This document shows, piece after piece, positions 45,961 through 57,257 of a stretch of 64,000 nucleotides of DNA. The stretch comes from Larimichthys crocea. Its lineage: Eukaryota > Chordata > Actinopteri > Sciaenidae. Under the pieces are notes generated by a model. That model made no database searches. It was not told where the DNA came from and saw only the letters and a list, made by a program, of their open reading frames with translations. Within the stretch, counting starts at the first letter, position 1, and each line of letters begins with the position of its first letter. Made by a program: the position numbers and the translations under genes. Where the stretch lies: positions 5,112,920-5,176,919 of the forward strand of contig NC_040015.1 in assembly GCF_000972845.2 (NCBI RefSeq), given 5' to 3'.

Positions 45961-47432
45961 CATAATGATAAAGAAATTCATTTTTGGGTCATGGGAAATG
46001 TGTGTGTAATTTTTTTATGTTGCAGCTGTTTGGCTGTGTGGGCTGATGTGGCATTGTGGTAACTGTGAGTCTGCCGTTGAGTTATTTAAGCCCACATTAA
46101 TGCTCACAGCAGTGCGTCGACAGCCCTCGTAATTGCCTAAACTTGCTCATTATTGTTTTACACATTCACGCTAGTCATAATCACATCAATCAAATCAAAT
46201 CAAATTTTATTTGTATAGCCCAAAGTCACAAAGTACATTTGCCTCCGATTAATGACTTTCACACCTTCAAATACGGTTTGTTATTATTAAATTTTTCCGT
46301 GCGTCTCACTCCTTTGTGAGCAACTGAGATATATATTTTTGCCTTGACCTGTCAAAACATAATCAGCAGCAGGATGTCTTGCGTTGAATTGAGCCATTGT
46401 TTCCATCTCTGGGGAGAGAAATTATCGTGAGCAAAGTTCATCCAGCACAATCTTTTTTTATACTTCTCAACTGCACTTATTGTTGATCTGAACTTTGTCT
46501 GTTTTTTCTGAGTTTCTGAGTACGGAGAAAGAGTACGTGTGTTCCAGAGATCTTAGATATAATAAGACACATTAAAAGGAGCCTCAAGTACTCGATGGTG
46601 ATGACTGAATCAAGGTTAAGAAAGAAAAAGAAAAAGCGCAGGCTGCCTACAAAAAGTGTCTGTATTGTTTGGTGAATATATTTTTTGACAACTGAGACCT
46701 ATCAGTGTTTTTCTTTGCATGGGGGGATCTATACCTCTGCGCAGCAGAAAGCACTGTTTAAGGGTTGGCTGTGCTCATCTAAGGTTTATCCCTGGTGAGA
46801 GGACATTTTGAAGGTTTGTTTGCAGGCTGTAATTGTAATGCCCAGTTTTACTGCTTTGGAAGCTTTGTCTTACTTTGACCATTGCATCCTCAACCGGACG
46901 TATGTTAAGGATGAGAGTGCTCTTGGTCTCCCAAAGTGCAATTTCTTGACTTTGCACAGCGGAAGAGTCTTTGATGTGTTCTTTGTAAATGCATTCCACA
47001 TGAGTTTGAAGGTGAGAGATTTAGATTAAAGAAGCTGACTTGGTCCAACACGGCCTTAAGTGCAATTGCTTTAAATGGAGAGGATTGACTGGTCGTTCTC
47101 GTTACCATCTAGACACATTTCTTTAGTTTTGGTTATTTAACAGAAGATGACTGTCATCAAACCACTTTACATACAACATATTAGTGTACACTTTACTAAC
47201 TGTACATCGGTAAGGAGTGCCATTAATGCCACGTTATGGCTGCACACTCAACTAATGTGAGTTTTCTGCGCTGCACATAATTTCTTTTGTGTACTCTGAA
47301 CATGAGTTGTGATAGAATGCAACCTTGGGGGACAACAGTGTTAAAAACAAGACTGTCAAACATGAAATTATTCACCTTAGCTCTCTGAAGTTGGTTACAT
47401 AGATTTTTTATCCAGCAAAATACAGCTCTTCC

Positions 47433-47513
<81 letters not shown>

Positions 47514-48150
47514 GATCTCACCCAGGTCATAGAATCCATGAAGGTTATCATAGGCATCTTGACTTGCTATTAGCTTGAAGACGCTCACTTAGAGGCCTCA
47601 CCAGACTGACTGCTGGGTAGGTTGGTGAGAGGCATGTGAATCGTGGACAACAACCCGAGTGTCACAAGTAACAGTACACACATTCTTTACTCAATACAAG
47701 TATAGATACCTGTGTTTAAAAAGACTTTAGTAAAAGTTGAAGTATTGACTCAACTTTTTTACTCAATTAAAGTGAAAAGTACAGGCTCTAAACTGGTAAC
47801 CTTGTGAGGACAAAACCACCATTTTAGGGAAAGCTTACAGGACCTACAGTCTGTCCAAGAAAATGAACTGAAATCATACAAAAAGCTACATTGGCCAGTC
47901 TTTCTCAACACATTCAAAAAAATAAACTGCTGTACAAGAATGGGGATTGCGAACTCAATGTGCATGTGTTAAAAACTTGGTATGCAATAGTATTAGCCTA
48001 CACAAATATTATCTGTCAAAGCAGACTTCAAAGCCTCGACAGTAACATTAAATGCATACCCTTGACTAACATCTATTTAACAGCAAGAGATCATGTGTAG
48101 GTCTTGACTGCATCTATGTGAGAACATCACATCACTGTTGTGTGTGTGTT
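43442..48150 (+). repeat. duplicated block, copy 2
   Basis: Same content as 37361-42135 but ~80 bp shorter through scattered small deletions. Equivalent sub-features: DIRS/Ngaro-like RT 43771-44041, LINE C-terminus 44300-44460, L2 3' UTR 45690-45960, reversed L2 tail 46190-46250, Rex1/CR1-like RT (minus) 46775-47400 and (TG)n 47435-47511. Confidence 0.95.
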
Positions 48151-48177
48151 GGGGGAGAGGTAAACAAAACATAAACA

Positions 48178-48290
<113 letters not shown>

Positions 48291-48514
48291 AGGCAATGGT
48301 GCTGCAGGCAGATGTTGGTTTGCAGGGTCAGGGATGGACAGGACAACAATGCTGACATGATCTCTTTCAGCAGATAGTATGGACAGAGTCCAACCACTAG
48401 CAGGACAACAGGTCAACATCCGGGCTACAGAGCTGTTCTTTGGTTGTGATGTGACAGGTTCAGAGTTCAGCTGGTATATCGGCTGCTCTTGCTTCTATGC
48501 CGGCCGGCATTAGT

Positions 48515-48732
48515 GCGATCAGCTGTTCCCCGGAGTAAACAAAGGCAGCGTGTCCAGGTGGAAGCAGCATTTAAAAAGCAACATGAAGAAAAAACAAAAG
48601 CACGACAAAAGCACAAAAACTCTCTAAAAACAACCCTGCCAGAGAGGGGCAGGACTCCACAGAGCCACAGCGAGAAAACAAAAACGAACAAAGAGAAAAA
48701 GTCAAAAGGACCTCAGAGGCTGGAGGCGTAAC
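48515..48732 (-). mobile_element. hAT fragment related to 10365-11103
   Basis: The reverse complement matches ~10450-10650: CCACCTGGACA, GCATTTAAAAAGCAACA-type sequence and AGAGAAAAAGTCAA. Interrupted at 48733 by a MITE, with its remnant resuming at 49408. Confidence 0.65.
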
Positions 48733-49202
48733 CATAGACATATATACATGACGCCGCATTGAGCGGGTTGGTCGTTGGTTGCGATGGTAAAGGGTCCGCC
48801 ATATTGGATCGGCGATCTGCCGGTAAACTAATACAAGTAAATGGACTGAACTTCATAAAGCGCCTTTCTACAAAGTTCTTTAAGTTAATGTCTCTTATAC
48901 ACCCATTCACACACACACTAATATATCTGGGAAACAACAGGCACAAAAACAACGTATGTAACTTTTAAGTGATGATTATAAATGTTTACTCCTTATGTAA
49001 GCACCAAACCAACGTATGTATTTTTCTATGCTGAGTGTTTACAGCTACTAATGTGTGTAACACTTTTACTGTGATGATAAATATTGAAATATTTATATTT
49101 AACATTTAATCTGTGTCTATAATAACCAGATCCTGAAATGTAGTGTGACATGAGGCTTTTCTGAAAAAGAGCACTAACGTGTACATATATATATATTATA
49201 TA

Positions 49203-49244
<42 letters not shown>

Positions 49245-49399
49245 CTATATATATATATTATATTACTCCAACACACACACACACACCACAACCACCACAC
49301 ATATATACTATAATATCTACACATATATACATATATCCCATATGGCGGCGACGTCGACGTACGTTCAGCGTCAGTGCGGTCTATGTATATATGTCTATG
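48733..49399. mobile_element. 667 bp MITE with 8 bp target duplication
   Basis: Terminal inverted repeats CATAGACATATATACAT (left) and ATGTATATATGTCTATG (right) are flanked by GGCGTAAC (48725-48732) and AGCGTAAC (49400-49407), one mismatch. An 8 bp duplication suits hAT or P-type transposition. A second, reversed copy is at 8907-9390. Confidence 0.85.
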
Positions 49400-49659
49400 A
49401 GCGTAACAGGCAGCGTGCAGCTTTTGGCATGCTCAAAAAAAAAAAAAATCACAATCTAAACGCAAGAGTAACGACCCTGATTTGAACATGTAGGGAGTAG
49501 AAAGTACGGATACTTGCTAAAATGTAAGAAGTAAAAGTCAAAAGTTGGCACAAAAATAATAGTGAAGTAAAGTTACAGTAGATACTCGAAAATTCTACTT
49601 AAGTACAGTAACGAAGTATTTGTACTTGTACTTCCCATCTCTGGACACAACCCTCCATC

Positions 49660-49862
49660 CAGTACATTGTTGAGGTGCCCCCAACAGGTCTCTTCTTCTC
49701 TTCTTCTCCACTGTACACTTCATGTCGTATTAATGCATGTTACTAACTTCTACCCCAGAGTTTTTCTGCTTTCTTGTCTCACAGATTTCATGGATCATGG
49801 TTGTGTTTTGATCAGGGATCACGGTTGCACAAATACTATTGATAATGTATCATTCAGAATCG
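49660..49862 (+). repeat. L2 3' UTR, first part
   Basis: CAGAGTTTTTCTGCTTTCTT, ATTTCATGGATCATGGTTGT and ATGTATCATTCAGAATCG belong to a fish L2 3' UTR that resumes at ~51165 (GAGACTGTCGTCTTATTAGT). Confidence 0.6.
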
Positions 49863-51160
49863 GTCGCGGCATAGACTAGGCAAATGCTAAAGGCACTGTC
49901 CATCCAGGAGGCGCACAAAAAAAAGTGTCAAAAAAAGTGTAACTTTCACTTTCCTTATACTAAAACTACTACTATTATTTCGAAATATGAAAAAAAAAAT
50001 AACCTCACGTTAATTTAACTGCATAGCAAAGCATAATAAATAATAATGCTTATATATAATAATTAATAAAAAATTAAATAATAATATAATCATAATAATA
50101 ATCATCATCATCATTTCTGACGTGACCCCAGAAAGCGTTATTGACAATTATACTGTCAAAATGAACAAAACTCTCTGGTGTCCAGAGAAGGAAGAAAAGA
50201 AGAGGAGGAAAAACGTGACAAAGACAGAGGTACAGTAAAGATGATGTCATGAAATGATTTGTCTGTTGCTGAATGATAGTAACTTTTAGTCTAACACAGT
50301 TTGCTAATCAATAAATAAGGTTAGCTTGTTTTAATGTTATGGAGGGGCTGACAGCTGTTAATAATAATGTAGGTAACTTTATTGACATGTGGTTATCGTT
50401 TGCTCTGCTTGTAATAATCAATCAAAATGCTGTTTATTTTCCACCCCTTCATATATCAGAGCTGTAAGGCTAGTTGTTTGTTGTGTTACAGTTCATATTG
50501 TCTAAAGTGTGTTTATAGTGTTAAACTTTACATCAAGTGCACATCATTCACGTGAATACTTCATAACTTATCATTCCCATATGTTATATTATACTGCAGT
50601 TTACTGCTCCTTTGCATTCTGATAATCAGCAGTTCACTGTGATGATAATAAGATAGAATCTAATATAATTTGCATATCAGGAATAATTGCATTGTATATT
50701 TTACATGCACAGTATAGTGAAAATCATGCATCTTTTAGGTTTTTCATTTTTATTATTTCATTTCATTTTATATCATTGGCTTCTTGGAATCATCTTTTTT
50801 ATTATTAGACTGTAACATCTAATGGTGTCACGTACTCCTCGTCTCTCTTCAGATGTGCTGTTCAGATATCTGAATCTCACCCTGCCAATCTTGGTCCATC
50901 TACAGTTACCTCCACTTCAGCAACATCAAGCGATCCTCCTGTCGCCTTTGTATTTTTGTTTTTATTTTTTTTGTAATTATAATTTAATATCTCCTTGTTT
51001 ACTGTTTTGATTGGGCAACTTGTCTCCTACAAATAAAATAAAACGTTTCAGTTTCTTGTATGAGAACATGTAAATCGGCAGTGGAATTTACTGTGATGGA
51101 GTAAGGGGGGGCCCCACCTAAAATCTTGTCTAGGGCGCCAAATTGGTTAGGGCTGAGACT
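49863..51160 (+). mobile_element. non-autonomous hAT-like element in an L2 3' UTR
   Basis: The left end (GACTAGGCAAATGCTAAAGG) and the reversed right end (GGCGCCCTAGACAAGATTTT) are similar imperfect inverted repeats. The 50159-50385 part matches 950-1190. A possible LINE 3' UTR scrap (CAGATGTGCTGTTCAGATAT) lies near 50850. Target duplication not resolved. Confidence 0.55.
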
Positions 51161-51164
51161 GTCG

Positions 51165-51390
51165 TCTTATTAGTATATTTGTGATATTTATATTTTTATT
51201 ATTATAGCTGTTATCATTACTCTTATTGTTGCTGTGCATCTTTATCTCTGCCTCTTAAAGGACGTTGTTCCTTGCCACTGCCAGTGCTTTCTCGTGGTGG
51301 GAATTGTTAAGTCTGTAAATAATATTACTGAGAGTATGGTCTAAATGTTATCTATATGAAAATGATAACTTCTGTTATAACTTTGGTTCT
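51165..51390 (+). repeat. L2 3' UTR, second part
   Basis: ACTGTCGTCTTATTAGTATA, then CCACTGCCAGTGCTTTCTCG and ATATGAAAATGATAACTTCT, the 3' end of the same L2-type UTR. Confidence 0.6.
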
Positions 51391-52605
51391 AACTGAATCA
51401 TTAGTCTACGTGGGGATAGTTTTGGTTTGTACAGGATAGTTTTACATTTTCTCCTTGGCAGTAGACGGATTACATTCCAATGAGACCTAGTGGTGGTTGA
51501 TATCTTGTGAACTTTGAGGTATATTGTATTTGTCTCATATTCTGTTCTGCCTGGTTGGATAGGACAAATTTTGTTCTGGGCAGCAGGGGTTATATATCAC
51601 AGTTGTTGAAGTCGTCTAGTAAAAATACAGGCTGGTCTGCTGATCTAATAAGTGCTTGGTTGTAACTGTCAGTGATGCATTCTGCTCCAAGCAAAAAAAG
51701 CTCTGGGACTAAAACAACAGTAATGTGGACAATTCATGTAGGAGATAATGTGGTCTAAAAGACATCATCATTAGCTCAGCTTAGTGCTGACAGTTACATA
51801 TGGTGAAATTAGTTGCCCACCTGTTTACAGCCATACAAAGCCTCCACTAATCTTCCTCCATGTTTTCACTGGGTCTCTGTCAGCTCTTGTGATTATCAAG
51901 CCTTCAGGTTAATATCCACCTTCTCTGTTAACTGTTAAATGTCTGTGTGTGTGTGTCTGTGCCAGCTAATTCACTAACGAGCAGACGTTTATGAATTTAA
52001 AACATTTAAATAGTTATTGTGAATCTTTGACATTCATTATATGATGATGTGTGAGTGTTAGCTCTTTGCTTTTTCATGTGAAATATTGGATCTTTCCAAC
52101 ACGTTCTCGCTTCAGATACTGCTGCCTGACCAGAGCTTCTAGACTGTAGGTACTACTTTGATGTCTCTAATGGCTCCACGGTCAAGCAAGAATAAATATA
52201 CAATTTTGCATGATCACACTTTGGTTTGGTTTAGAAAAAGATTGTAAGTTTAGTTCTGTAGCCTATCTAACCTAAAAGAAGTCTTTGGGTTCATACAGGC
52301 CATGGACAGCTTGGTGAATGTCCTGTGCTTGTTTGAGCCATCAATCCACCCGACCTCCTCCATGTCCAACTTTCTTGCTCTTTATACTATGTCACTTTAC
52401 TTTGATGAAGCATGAAAGCTACATTGGTGTGTATTTAGTGCCACAGATGAGTTTGGAGTGAGAACAGGTTCATACGTGATGAAACACTGTGAAAAAGAGG
52501 AATCAGAATCATAAACTTTGATGGTGGATCACATTTAGACACTGCATCATTTTAAATGATGGATAATACATTATTATGCTGTATACAGTTTGTCCTTCAT
52601 TCCTA
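51391..52605. other. no gene seen
   Basis: Unclassified, moderately AT-rich sequence without coding signal. Confidence 0.4.
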
Positions 52606-53524
52606 TGAGGGGCCGTCAGGGACATTATTCAGAAATACCTCTCTCACACACTACTGAAATATTACGCTCTTACACACACTAGTGAAACGCTCTCACACAC
52701 TCTACTGAGACACTCTCACACACACTACTGAAATATTACGCTCTTACACACACTAGTGAAACGCTCTCACACACTCTACTGAGACACTCCTCACACACAC
52801 TACTGAAATATACGCTCTTACACACACTAGTGAAATGCTCTCACACACTCTAGTGAAACACTCTCACACACACTAGTGAAATGCTCTCACACACTCTACT
52901 GAGACACTCTCACACACACTACTGAAATGCCTTCCGGTTACAGTGAAATGCCTTCCGGTTACAGTGAAATGCCTTCCGGTTACACTGAAATCTCAATAGA
53001 GTGTGTGAGAGCGTTTCACTAGTGGTGTGGAGAGTGTTTCACTAGAGTGTGTGAGAGCGTTTCACTAGTGTGTGTAAGAGCGTAATATTTCAGTAGTGTG
53101 TGTGAGAGTGTCTCAGTAGAGTGTGTGAGAGCATTTCACTAGTGTGTGTGAGAATGTTTCACTAGAGTGTGTGAGAGCATTTCACTAGTGTGTGTGAGAG
53201 TGTTTCACTAGAGTGTGTGAGAGCGTTTCACTAGTGTGTGTAAGAGCGTAATATTTCAGTAGTGTGTGTGAGAGTGTCTCAGTAGAGTGTGTGAGAGCAT
53301 TTCACTAGTGTGTGTGAGAGTGTTTCACTAGAGTGTGTGAGAGCGTTTCACTAGTGTGTGTAAGAGCGTAATATTTCAGTAGTGTGTGTGAGAGTGTCTC
53401 AGTAGAGTGTGTGAGAGCGTTTCACTAGTGTGTGTAAGAGCGTTTCACTAGTGTGTGTAAGAGCGTAATATTTCAGTAGTGTGTGTGAGAGGTATTTCTG
53501 AATAATGTCCCTGACGGCCCCTCA
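52606..53524. mobile_element. 919 bp foldback element with TA target duplication
   Basis: Begins TGAGGGGCCGTCAGGGACAT and ends with its exact reverse complement, flanked by TA at 52604-52605 and 53525-53526. Both arms consist of a ~23-25 bp unit of the form CTCTYACACACACTASTGAA (reversed in the right arm), with a ~74 bp higher-order period marked by ATATTACG, AAACG and GAGACA variants. The left arm is ~318 bp and the right ~538 bp. The loop has three 21 bp units of GAAATGCCTTCCGGTTACAGT from 52924. No ORF. TA duplication suggests mobilisation by a Tc1/mariner-type transposase. Confidence 0.88.
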
Positions 53525-53744
53525 TACATTGCTGCATGAGACCTCTACATTAACAAGACATTTTCAGTTCTGCAGTGAAATCAAGCAACCTTTCAGAATG
53601 TGTGGAAAAAGGCCCCAAAGTTGGAATTTATTATGTTTATTGTGTGATGTTTCATAGATGTAGTGTTGGTCAGCTCATATAGGAACCCCCCCACCCCTAG
53701 CTGGTTATGTTATGTTATGTTATGGTTATGTTATATTAAGGGCA

Positions 53745-54647
53745 TGTTCCACCATGTTCCACAGCCAGCCAGATGAAGATGTGAGGATGGCAGTTGAGAG
53801 GTGTTTTTATGTGGACAATTGCCTCCGGAGCGGCCCACCATCGCCAAGGCAAGGCACCTGGTTGACAAGTTACAGACCCTCTGCTGGGTTCAAGCAACGA
53901 ACCAGAGGTCATAGGTCACTTACCTTAAGAGAGCTGTTCTGCTAGCGTGGAGGTATGGCTAGCTCAGAACAAGACAGACACTCCAGAGTCCACGCTAGGG
54001 CTGAGCTGGCTCTTCCACACTGACGTCCTCAGCTATAAGCACCGCCAAGTGGATTATAGTGTCCCCACAATGCGCAACATATACAATCTTCTTGCAAGTC
54101 AGTATGACCCTTTGGGGTTCATCCTGCCCTACACCACCCAGGCTAAGGTACTGGTCTGGCATCTTTGGAACAAGCACCAGGGCTGGGACGACCCACTACT
54201 GCCCCAGGAGCTTCTACAGCATTGGCAGGCTTGGGAGGATGAGTTGGGCGTCCTACCACCTACCACCCTGCCCCGACCATACTCACCTAAGGACGTTGAC
54301 CTCTGCAGTCTTCACAGAGAGATACACATATTTTGCAACGCCTCTGAAGAAGAGTATGGCTCGGTCGTGTAACTCCGGTCCACTGACATGGTGGAGTACA
54401 TCTCTCCTTCCTGATGGCTCGCTCCAGAGTCACTCCCAAGCTCCATGCCCAGATTAGAACTTTGTGCTGCCCTTACCAGGGCACAGCTCGCACAGGTTCT
54501 AAGAAGAGAACTCATGCTCAACATCAACCAGATGATCCTGTGGTCTGACTCGACGACCATGCTGACATGGTTGAAATTGGAATCCTGCCGATTTAAGGTC
54601 TTTGTCAGCACCTGTGTGGCCGAGATTCAGGAGTTGACCGACGGGTA
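53745..54647 (+). pseudogene. BEL/Pao pol fragment (RT C-terminus and RNase H), frameshifted
   Basis: Frames in order: MAVERCFYVDNCLRS (53788), a scrambled part, then 53947-54372 with KTDTPESTLGLSWLFHTDVL, YDPLGFILPYTTQAKVLVWH and LWNKHQGWDDPLLPQ, and 54445-54672 with PRLELCAALTRAQLAQVL, LWSDSTTMLTWLK and CRFKVFVSTCVAEIQELTD. These are signature motifs of BEL/Pao LTR retrotransposon polyproteins. The RNase H box that is usually CDAS reads CNAS here, and a stop follows at 54370. The sequence passes directly from RNase H to the LTR, so the integrase is deleted. Confidence 0.88.
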
Positions 54648-55040
54648 TGTTTGGAGATATGTTCTGATATGATATGCTCTGATTGAGTGTACGTCACGTG
54701 TTGTGTTTATGGTTGTCGCTCCGACTTGTTAGTGTAATGTTTACAGTGAGCATTACGTAAATGTTACCATGTGATGTTGTTTATATGTGTGTTAATATGC
54801 TAGTAAGTCAGGTGAAGAGGCTTCAGGGCTGTAATAGTGGAAATTAGAGGCAAATGGAGATGTAGTCATTTCAGTACTCCTTTATTATGTTTATTAGAGA
54901 TTAAAAGCTTTATTCTTTATTAATTTGTGTATTTGTTATTATTCTTTTGATATAGACAACCACATGACCTCATTGCCTGCAAGACAGAGCAATAAAACAC
55001 CTGAACTATCCATCACCTGCCTCTTCATGTCTTCATGTCA
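54648..55040 (+). mobile_element. BEL/Pao LTR (3' LTR), probable
   Basis: Begins TGTTTGGAGATATGTTCTGA directly after the pol fragment. It includes an AATAAAAC polyadenylation signal near 54990 and ends in CTTCATGTCA near 55040. Ends are approximate. Confidence 0.55.
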
Positions 55041-56020
55041 GATTGTTGTGTCTTATGCAGAGAACCGCGTTCAGTTGCAAAATGTGTGTAAAGCAGAAAA
55101 TGTGTTTAAAGTTTTGGAGATTTGAGATGAGGTTTTGCTCCCTGTGTGTCAGTTTAAATATTTGTGCTATCCATGTCATTTCAATGTGTTAGCAACTGGA
55201 AAAAACTGTAATTGGCTTCAAGTTGGTGTTCTGGCCAGCACCTCAGTGTGAACTTTGTGATAACCCCTGAACTAACGCTAGATATAGTATATTCCCAGTG
55301 TCTTCACTACAGAATGAGTGAACCATTTAGTGGATGGACCCTTCCTCTAGTTGTTTGACAGAGCTTTTAATATCTGTTTTCATATTTGTACTGTGGGTCA
55401 TGGAGGTCAAAGCAACTGTGACAGGTACAATAGCACAGATGAAGTGAGTGTGTGGGACTGGGGATGTGCTTGGTTTGGCTCTGTTGTTACACTACATGAA
55501 ATGAAATCACAGTGTTAAAAAAAAAAAAAAAAAAACAGAACAGTTAAAGGAGAAATTGACTTTTTTAGACTCACAAAGATGTGAGTTGAAGGGACTCTAA
55601 TCAGATGTATTTTACTGTCAACACATCCCAGATTCACACCAACGCCAATGACTCACACGGACACAAAGGGCTCCTAGACATGCAAATGTGGAGATATGGT
55701 GATATAAGAGAGCTTACTGGTCATATCCTGTCCACACGTCTCTCTTAATTGGTTATCTGCCCACACAACACTCAAGGATATTGAAAAGAATGTGCAAAAA
55801 TGTGGCTACTCTTTGTGACATATACCAACAAGTACTGCATATCAAAGCCTGATGTCACTTCCTCCTTCTCTGTGCCACTGAGCTCCACACATATCAGTGA
55901 GTCACACTGTTGCACTGTGACATGTTCCTTCATTACCATGGACACACACTGTAGTTTATTTTGACTCAGTCCCACACACACCATAACTTCTGTCTTACAT
56001 ACTCACTTGCGTTCAAGTTC
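55041..56020. other. no gene seen; upstream flank of gabrr2
   Basis: Mostly single-copy-looking sequence with a poly(A) run at 55517-55536. No element recognised. Confidence 0.4.
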
Positions 56021-56045
56021 TTTAATATATATATATATATATAAT

Positions 56046-56092
<47 letters not shown>

Positions 56093-56105
56093 TAATATAT
56101 GTCTT
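56021..56105. repeat. (TA)n microsatellite
   Basis: Interrupted TA repeat. Confidence 0.95.
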
Positions 56106-56827
56106 TAACTATTTAGAAAAGGGCTTTTAGATATATGTATTATCATTCTTATTATTATTAATATTGAGTATATGATAACTAAAGGATTATTAAATACACA
56201 CCTTATTTTTCCTGAAGTCCTGGTTCAAAAACCTGACGTTTAGAAGCTTAAATTATTGATGGCATATAAATGAAACCTTAAACCTCCTGAAATTGATGTG
56301 ACATGGATCATCTCGAGAGACTGTTGAAGCTGATGGAACTAAAGAAACACACACTTCACTCAGCGCAACAGCCAAGTTTCATTTTTGTCATCAAAATACT
56401 GATTAAGTTGATGAATAATTAACATTAATCACCCGCTGGCAACGCTTGTCATTTTAACCAGGAATGTGGCTCACGGCTGAGAGAGTGACAGAGGGGGAGT
56501 CAAAATACTGACAGCAGAATAACACATGATAAAATGTAGAATAAGGCCAGTGTTAGCCTCCACACATGACTATTAAGAAGGAGTAAAAGTCATGCAGAGG
56601 ATATTTCATAGATCTTTTTTTTTATTATTATTTCATTGACTTCTGAGGCGCTGGGAATCAAACCATGCTTGCTCCGGCCTTGCACTAAGTGGAGAAGGGG
56701 GGTTCGTTTAAACTGATCCAGCGTGTCTCTGAGTTGAGTGAAACAGATTCCTATGATGAGGTTTTTATTTACAAGCGGGAGGAATAATCTGCCTCTCTTG
56801 TTGTGTCATGCCAGGCTGCAAATAATC

Positions 56828-56831
<4 letters not shown>
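56106..56831. other. no gene seen; gabrr2 upstream region
   Basis: No recognised repeat or exon. Could contain promoter or enhancer sequence, which cannot be judged from one genome. Confidence 0.35.
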
Positions 56832-56873
<42 letters not shown>

Positions 56874-56930
56874 TCTCCCCCTCTCAGCACAGATGTTCTC
56901 TCTCTCTCTCTCTCCCTCTCTCTCTCCCTC
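56832..56930 (+). repeat. (GT)n and (CT)n microsatellites near the gabrr2 leader
   Basis: A (GT)n run (56832-56870) and a (CT)n run (56896-56930) sit ~205-300 bp upstream of the gabrr2 start codon. They are followed by a GC-rich segment with several CpG (56960-57005). No TATA box was evident, so the transcription start cannot be placed. Confidence 0.9.
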
Positions 56931-57017
56931 GTGAGGATAAGTGCGGACAGTGTACAGGATCGCACACACGCGCACACGTTCCCTCTCCTGCTGCCTCGCG
57001 CGGGAGAGTGTGTTGCC

Positions 57018-57047
57018 ATGACCAAGGACGCATCCATCCTCTGCTGA
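57018..57047 (+). promoter_or_regulatory. upstream ORF 1 in the presumed gabrr2 leader
   Basis: ATG at 57018 opens nine codons (MTKDASILC) and a stop, 88 bases before the main start. It is relevant only if transcription begins upstream of it. Confidence 0.5.
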
Positions 57048-57052
57048 GAACC

Positions 57053-57148
57053 ATGCGCTGCCGGCTGAACCCTGCTGGAATGAACCGACTGAAGGGGACT
57101 TTCAAGGGACTCACCTGTGGATTTGCGCCGTCAAGATGCCTTATATGA
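57053..57148 (+). promoter_or_regulatory. upstream ORF 2, overlapping the gabrr2 start codon
   Basis: ATG at 57053 with A at -3 opens 31 codons in a different frame and stops at 57146-57148. It therefore overlaps the first 13 bases of the main ORF (start 57136). An overlapping upstream ORF would be expected to lower initiation at the main start. Confidence 0.55.
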
Positions 57149-57257
57149 CGAAACCTCTGATTTTACTCCTATGTCTGGTCGTTACCGGCGAATGCCGTAG
57201 GCACGGGCACCGGGTGCGGAGATGGACCGGTACCGTGGAGACCCAGAAGCACGGCAC
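57136..57257 (+). CDS. gabrr2: gabrr2 coding exon 1 (GABA-A receptor rho-2 subunit)
   Basis: Encodes the start of a rho-class GABA-gated chloride channel subunit, a Cys-loop receptor that forms pentamers in the plasma membrane and is known mainly from retinal neurons. The exon reads MPYMTKPLILLLCLVV (signal peptide core at residues 6-16), then a basic stretch RRHGHRVRRWTGTVE. The MPY start, hydrophobic core and RRWTG-type segment match the rho-2 N-terminus, distinguishing it from rho-1 and rho-3. The ATG has A at -3. The exon ends at a GTAAGT donor (57258) after 40 codons plus two bases; phase agrees with the acceptor at 59027. Upstream neighbours are only mobile elements. Assignment to the a or b fish paralogue is not possible from two exons. 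Confidence 0.92.

Noticed and set aside
52636..53490. CRISPR-like or satellite array within the foldback
   Set aside because: The units are contiguous and reverse orientation at the loop; the structure is explained by a palindromic transposon.
56738..57148. A 136-residue open frame spanning the gabrr2 leader
   Set aside because: Its first part translates (GT)n and (CT)n repeats. Only the last 31 codons, from the ATG at 57053, are kept as an upstream ORF.
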